DNA from: an uncultured Prevotellaceae bacterium
Lineage (GTDB): Bacteria > Bacteroidota > Bacteroidia > Bacteroidales > Bacteroidaceae
DNA: 37,384 nucleotides
Assembly (NCBI GenBank): GCA_902776195.1
Contig: CACYPF010000022.1
Coordinates: forward strand, 1-37,384
Reading direction: 5' to 3'
Shown here piece by piece: positions 34,084 to 37,384 of the stretch (the stretch's first letter is position 1; every line of letters begins with the position of its first letter). A program made the position numbers and the translations under genes. The notes under the pieces were generated by a model that saw only the letters and a list, made by a program, of their open reading frames with translations, was not told the DNA's origin and ran no database searches.

Positions 34084-34651
34084 ATGGTTAATTGGTTTTT
34101 ACTTTTTTGTAACTGAGATTCTGAGATTTGAGATACATACCCCCTGTTTTTCATTAGAATATTTTTTAGAAGCTTTAGAAGGTTTTTTAGAACATTTAGA
34201 AACTATTTTAGAAGGTCTAAAAGCGCATTTGACAGTCTCTCACGAATGAGAGACAATACATCATTTTCTTGCAAACACTTTTACAACTTTTATGATAAAA
34301 GGAAAGCAAATAAAAAATGATTCCTCACATCTCACGACGCAAGGAACCCCAATTATTAACTTATCAACTTTTCGATTGCAAAGATAATGCAAATGTTTTA
34401 AAACTCCAAAATAAAATCCGCAATATCTTCTCATTGTCTTAGCCTGAAATACGTTGACTCCTGCCAAGCCTATTAAGAGTTAAAAAGAGTTATGAGAAAA
34501 GGCCAACGTTTCCAGTACAAAGTCCACAAACCCGGGAAAAGGGACAACAAAAGCAGGAAAGCAGACAACCTGATCAGAGAGATAAGTCAACAGAATCAGT
34601 ATAAAAGGAGTCAACACTATACAGGGAAAGACACAATGGGCAATGGGATAA
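34084..34651. other. Non-coding region with TTAGAA runs and a hairpin
   Basis: No convincing gene was found. At 34153-34222 the sequence has about six irregular copies of TTAGAA. A perfect 7-bp stem, GTCTCTC/GAGAGAC with a 6-base loop, lies at 34235-34254. Small ORFs on both strands here have low-complexity, K/Q-rich or Phe-rich composition and are treated as chance. Confidence 0.5.
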
Positions 34652-34824
34652 AAAAATCTCAAATCTCAAATCTCAGTTATTTAGTGTGAATTGCAGATAT
34701 GTGGTTTGTATTTTTATTATATATATAATATATATATTATATATATAATAATATATATACATAAATTATACATGCAAGACTAATCTTCATTTTCAACAAC
34801 TGAGATTTGAGATTTGAGATTTTT
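34652..34824. repeat. 27-bp inverted repeats around a (TA)n tract
   Basis: AAAAATCTCAAATCTCAAAT-type sequence at 34652-34678 is a perfect reverse complement of 34798-34824. Each arm has three copies of a 7-base ATCTCAA unit. Between them lies an AT-rich block of TATATA/TTATAT runs at about 34713-34760. A related single GAGATTTGAGAT copy is at 34111-34132. A similar TA run sits at the right end of the window. Confidence 0.7.
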
Positions 34825-34883
34825 CCACGATGAAAACAACAACAATATTTGCCTATCCCCCTAAGGAATAGCCTCTAATGGGG

Positions 34884-35082
34884 TAAAGGAATATCTCCCG
34901 TGCCCCACGGCAGATATTAGAGTGAAGCATGGGAGATATTAGAGTGAGGCAAAGGAGATATTAGAGTGAAAATAGCCCCTATTCGTTAACTTGTATTAAT
35001 AATAATTCTTCATTTAATTAACATATTTTTACACGATTTTTCCTCCAAACTATTGACATCGCATGTTAAATGTAGTACCTTT
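34884..35082. repeat. Left copy of a ~199-bp inverted repeat
   Basis: By eye this aligns over its full length, without gaps, to the reverse complement of 37051-37249, with about 13 mismatches in 199. It contains three 22-bp direct repeats of AGATATTAGAGTGA starting at 34912, 34934 and 34956, then an AT-rich part, and ends in a promoter-like sequence pointing to the right. Confidence 0.85.
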
Positions 35083-35083
35083 G
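35052..35083 (+). promoter_or_regulatory. Promoter-like sequence at the inner end of the left repeat
   Basis: ATTG (35052-35055), 20 bases, then TACCTTTG (35076-35083) fits the Bacteroidota promoter. It points into the small operon. The mirror copy on the right reads TACCTTTT, one base off consensus, and points left. Confidence 0.55.
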
Positions 35084-35106
35084 CACTTGACAATAGGGTC
35101 AAGTGC
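35083..35106 (+). other. Hairpin at the predicted transcription start
   Basis: GCACTTGAC and GTCAAGTGC pair perfectly over 9 bp around AATAGG, right after the repeat promoter, so a transcript would begin near or in this stem. A second stem, AGCTCG/CGAGCT, is at 35130-35143, and a GGTTTCA-type repeat at 35159-35185. The leader to the lipoprotein gene is otherwise featureless to 35237. Confidence 0.5.
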
Positions 35107-35237
35107 GATTGCGGGCTGCGGCTCAGCATAGCTCGAGCGAGCTGGTTTATGATTCATGGTTCAGGTTTCAGGTTTCAGGCTTCAATGTTAAAATGGAAAT
35201 GTAGGGACTCGGAAATGTAAAGAAAATAATCTTTTCT

Positions 35238-35267
35238 TTTGTAATTCACTGGTTTTTCATAACTTTG
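35238..35267 (+). promoter_or_regulatory. Promoter of the lipoprotein-rhodanese operon
   Basis: TTTG (35238-35241), 18 bases, TAACTTTG (35260-35267), followed by a leader of about 55 bases to the ATG at 35328. A good consensus match and the likely main promoter of the small operon. Confidence 0.65.
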
Positions 35268-35327
35268 CAGCAGAAAATTCAAACGCAATAGAGAATAAGG
35301 TATTAATCACGTAAAGAGAATAACGAG

Positions 35328-35753
35328 ATGAAAAAGAGCCTTTTATGGGTGATGACCGCTATCTTGACAATCAGCAGTACAGTGACTACGCTCACTGCCT
35401 GCACCAGCAGTGATGACATACCGTCTCCAGCAGAGAACCAGAATCAGCTGAGAGAACTGATCAAGGGAGACTGGTATTGCGTCTATTACACCAACCGGCT
35501 CGTCATCGACTATCTGAAGAACTCGCTGCACAACGCCTCTGTCGGCATCATCTATATGGACTTTGCCGGTATGGACAAGACACCAGGTTACAACAGCAGC
35601 ACCGTCTATGAGTTCTGCGGCATGCAGCTTGTGGAGGCAATCATCAGCCAGAACTTCCGCACGCCGGGCACCATTGATGCCTCGCTGTTCAGCATCTGCA
35701 CGCTCAACGTGGACGGACTGCCCGCCATAATAAACGAAAAAACAGATAATTAA
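35328..35753 (+). CDS. Small lipoprotein of unknown function
   Basis: This 141-residue protein has a lipobox in TLTAC with C25 as the lipidated residue, followed by TSSDD, which favours the outer membrane or surface. The mature part (WYCVYYTNRLVIDYLKNS, FAGMDKTPGYN, then VNVDGLPAI-like end) has no domain I recognise, and the acidic TSSDD linker is typical of Bacteroidota lipoproteins. It is the first gene of the small operon, 8 bp before the rhodanese gene. It may be a shortened form of a larger lipoprotein, but no relative is recognised. Confidence 0.7.
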   Translation: MKKSLLWVMTAILTISSTVTTLTACTSSDDIPSPAENQNQLRELIKGDWYCVYYTNRLVIDYLKNSLHNASVGIIYMDFAGMDKTPGYNSSTVYEFCGMQLVEAIISQNFRTPGTIDASLFSICTLNVDGLPAIINEKTDN

Positions 35754-35761
35754 TTAAGATA

Positions 35762-36145
35762 ATGAAGAAGATAATAACCTGTTTATTGGCCGTCTTAGGC
35801 ATGACATCTGCTTGCGGTCAGAAGAACTATGAAGATGTTGATGTTTCAGGGTTTGCAGAACTTATCGCAGATACCAGTGTGATAGTACTTGACGTAAGAA
35901 CCATTGATGAATATAGTGACGGTCATATTGAGCGTGCTATCAACATTGATGTGAAGAAAGATGACTTTCTCCAGAAAGCCCAGGCAACAATACCCACTGA
36001 CAAGACGGTTGCAGTCTATTGCCGTAGTGGAAGAAGGTCGGCAAACGCTTGCGGAAAACTGAGTTCGGTGGGTTATAAGTGTGTCAATCTAAAGGGTGGT
36101 ATCTTGGCTTGGATGGACGAGAAGAAACCTGTCATTACAAAATAA
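35762..36145 (+). CDS. Rhodanese-like domain lipoprotein
   Basis: This 127-residue protein has a lipobox MTSAC with C18. A single rhodanese domain spans about residues 25-125: VIVLDVRTIDEYSDGHIERAIN near the start (short motif DVRT-x-x-E-Y) and the active-site loop VYCRSGRRS with C87. It would carry a persulfide or sulfur group at the cell envelope, perhaps in redox or sulfide handling. The single-domain, membrane-anchored form is frequent in Bacteroidota. It starts 8 bp after the lipoprotein gene and ends 3 bp before the DUF4250 gene. Confidence 0.85.
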   Translation: MKKIITCLLAVLGMTSACGQKNYEDVDVSGFAELIADTSVIVLDVRTIDEYSDGHIERAINIDVKKDDFLQKAQATIPTDKTVAVYCRSGRRSANACGKLSSVGYKCVNLKGGILAWMDEKKPVITK

Positions 36146-36148
36146 CTG

Positions 36149-36355
36149 ATGGACTACCAGCCTAAAGACCCCGCGATACTGGTATCGAGTGTCAACATGC
36201 TTCTGAGAGACGAAGAGTTTGACAGCTTAGAATCGCTGTGCTATGCCTTCAACCAGGAACCGCAGGATATCAAGGAGTACCTGCACGGAAAAGGCTTCGT
36301 ATGGAGTGAGCAACAGAAGCAGTTCAGACCTATAGGCTACGCAATAGAAAGATGA
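36149..36355 (+). CDS. DUF4250 domain protein
   Basis: This 68-residue cytoplasmic protein matches DUF4250: PKDPAILVSSVNMLLRDEEF then SLESLCYAFNQEPQDIKEYL and a final YLHGKGFVWSEQQKQFRPIG. The second half looks like a small winged or helix-turn-helix fold, but the function is unknown. The gene starts right after the rhodanese stop and overlaps the start of the broken thioesterase gene (ATGATG with TGA inside), so it is part of the same transcript. Confidence 0.85.
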   Translation: MDYQPKDPAILVSSVNMLLRDEEFDSLESLCYAFNQEPQDIKEYLHGKGFVWSEQQKQFRPIGYAIER

Positions 36356-36516
36356 TGAAGAAAATCATCAACCCATGGAGTGGCAATCCAAAGTACAACT
36401 GCTTTGGGTGTTCGCCCAACAACCCGTTCGGACTCCACATGGAGTTCTACGAGGACGGTGACTATCTTGTGAAATGGGATTCTTACATGGTGACGTGGAG
36501 GAATGATACGATATAA
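36355..36516 (+). pseudogene. Truncated PaaI-type thioesterase
   Basis: The 53-codon frame begins KKIINPWSGNPKYNCFGCSP and NNPFGLHMEFYEDGDYLVKW, the N-terminal signature of Bacteroidota PaaI-family hotdog thioesterases (normally about 150 residues). It then turns into an unrelated tail MVTWRNDTI and stops. The catalytic hotdog core is missing, and the DUF4112 gene starts only 4 bp after the stop. A large internal deletion is the simplest reading. Confidence 0.65.
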
Positions 36517-36520
36517 TCAG

Positions 36521-37012
36521 ATGGACAAAGACGAGAAACGGCAATTGCAGCGTAAGCGGCTGATGGACAGCAAAGCCTATCAGACGATGCAGGGCTTGAC
36601 ACGTTATATGGACCGCTATTATCTGGATGCGCTCATCGGAGTCATCCCGGGCTGGGGTGATGCCATAGCACTGCTTAGTGCCGTGCCGTTCGTCTATTTC
36701 TCTGCCCGTGTCATCAAGAGCGTACCGCTGACACTGGCTATTCTCAATAACGCCCTTCGTGACGTACTGATGGGCTTGATACCATTCTTCGTTGGCGACA
36801 TCATCGACATCTTCCACCGTGCCAATATCCAGAACATGCAGATGATTCAGGGTTTTGTTGACGGTGATGAAGTGATGATCAAACAAGTGAACCAACGAGC
36901 GTGGCAGTCAGCCATAGCCCTTGTCGTCTTGCTCTTGCTCATAGCCCTGATGATATGGGCACTCATCAGTTTCGGCAGCTACCTTTATTTATTGGTAGCA
37001 TCCATCTTCTGA
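36521..37012 (+). CDS. DUF4112 domain membrane protein
   Basis: This 163-residue inner-membrane protein matches DUF4112: DRYYLDALIGVIPGWGDAIALL, a hydrophobic span near residues 40-60, NNALRDVLMGLIPFFVGDIID and a C-terminal membrane helix near 125-155 (long hydrophobic run from ALVVLLLLIALMIW). The function is unknown. The start at 36521 (MDKDEKRQ) is preferred over the ATG at 36503, because 36503 lies inside the broken thioesterase frame and gives an unusual extension. Last gene before the right inverted repeat. Confidence 0.8.
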   Translation: MDKDEKRQLQRKRLMDSKAYQTMQGLTRYMDRYYLDALIGVIPGWGDAIALLSAVPFVYFSARVIKSVPLTLAILNNALRDVLMGLIPFFVGDIIDIFHRANIQNMQMIQGFVDGDEVMIKQVNQRAWQSAIALVVLLLLIALMIWALISFGSYLYLLVASIF

Positions 37013-37050
37013 GCTGTTAATGTCAGCTGCCTTTTGGGAAGTAGAGAACA

Positions 37051-37249
37051 AAAGGTACTACATTTAACATGCGATGTCAATAGTTTGGAGGAAAAATCGT
37101 GTAAAAATATGTTAATAAAATGAAGGATTATTGTTAATACAAGTTAACGGATAGGGGCTATTTTCACTCTAATATCTCCTTTGCTTCATTCCAATATCTT
37201 CCATGCCTCACTCCAATATCTGCCGTGGGGTGTGGGAGATATTCCTTTA
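37051..37249. repeat. Right copy of the ~199-bp inverted repeat
   Basis: This is the reverse complement of 34884-35082 with about 13 mismatches by eye, mostly transitions clustered in the 22-bp repeat part. The two copies enclose 35083-37050 (1968 bp). The promoter-like end faces inward, antisense to the DUF4112 gene. Confidence 0.85.
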
Positions 37250-37384
37250 GCCTATAGGAGACGTTTCTTACGGGGTGCTGCAATATTTGACAACAGATTG
37301 GGGATCGTGCGAACAGAGAACAGAGAACAGTAAAGTTTTTCATTTTATACTACAAATGTGCTTTATATTATATATATATTATAT
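37250..37384. repeat. Right edge: GAACAGA repeat and TA run
   Basis: Outside the right repeat there is a 7-bp tandem GAACAGA (about three units, 37311-37330) and, at the very end, a TATATA-type run (37361-37384). The TA run mirrors the one left of the left repeat at a similar distance, so the inverted symmetry may extend beyond the 199 bp. The window ends inside it. No gene is seen. Confidence 0.5.

Noticed and set aside
33939-34154. 71-codon minus-strand ORF opposite the doubtful 44-codon ORF
   Set aside because: Overlaps the other frame, has no recognised family, and composition gives no choice between the strands.
34261-34467. 68-codon minus-strand ORF
   Set aside because: AT-rich, Phe-rich reading in a region with no promoter and no recognised family.
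34492-34689. 65-codon plus-strand ORF in the repeat region
   Set aside because: Basic and Gln/Lys-rich low-complexity composition, no promoter, runs into the 27-bp repeat, no family recognised.
34912-34976. Possible CRISPR array from three 22-bp spaced repeats
   Set aside because: The repeat part is 14 bp with 8-bp spacers, too short for CRISPR, and no cas gene is near.

Overview
The window looks like a chromosomal segment of a Bacteroidota gut or rumen commensal, most likely Prevotellaceae (Prevotella/Segatella type). The reasons are a SusC/SusD pair, many proteins with Bacteroidota lipoprotein or Sec signals, Bacteroidota-only families (DUF3826, DUF4957/DUF5123-type, DUF4250, DUF4112), and repeated promoters of the Bacteroidota form TTTG-N19-21-TAnnTTTG. 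No rRNA, tRNA, transposase, phage gene or CRISPR array was seen.

Layout. Positions 1-440 hold a 90-bp imperfect palindrome, short repeats and a possible decayed small ORF. Positions 441-1803 (+) are a tight three-gene unit: an iron-sulfur flavoprotein, a TIGR04076 protein and a DEDDh exonuclease. Positions 1920-29738 are all on the minus strand and form a polysaccharide-utilisation locus with its sugar catabolism. In transcription order the genes are aldo/keto reductase, amidohydrolase (lactonase type), FucI, FucP, RhaM-type mutarotase, Zn-alcohol dehydrogenase, surface lipoprotein, SusC, SusD and a terminator. Then come a beta-helix protein with its own promoter, an ECF sigma factor, a 46-codon ORF, a TIM-barrel/DUF3826 fusion, a GH127-type enzyme, a GH141-type enzyme, a GH78 rhamnosidase-type enzyme and a GH67-N-like putative hydrolase. 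Positions 29828-33874 carry a histidine phosphatase (phytase/MINPP type), a divergent lipid A phosphoethanolamine transferase and a C1 cysteine peptidase. Positions 33896-35327 are a repeat-rich non-coding region. Positions 35328-37012 (+) are a small operon (lipoprotein, rhodanese, DUF4250, broken thioesterase, DUF4112) enclosed by two ~199-bp inverted repeats, each carrying an inward-facing promoter-like sequence.

How the genes fit together (inference). The locus appears to strip a rhamnose- and fucose-bearing plant glycan, probably a pectic one. Binding and import would use the lipoprotein and SusCD. Surface or periplasmic depolymerisation would use the beta-helix protein and the GH78, GH141, GH127 and GH67-like enzymes. 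The released 6-deoxysugar would enter through FucP, be anomerised by the mutarotase and be processed by FucI and/or by oxidation (aldo/keto reductase, lactonase, Zn dehydrogenase). FucK, FucA and a fuconate dehydratase are not in the window. The adjacent GH141 and GH127 recall the Bacteroides thetaiotaomicron rhamnogalacturonan-II locus, but the substrate cannot be fixed from sequence. The most unusual items are the inverted-repeat-bounded small operon, the epimerase-like/DUF3826 fusion, the GH127 with Gln at the expected acid/base position, the small ORF with a start-codon hairpin behind the sigma gene, and the uncharacterised GH67-like and beta-helix enzymes.
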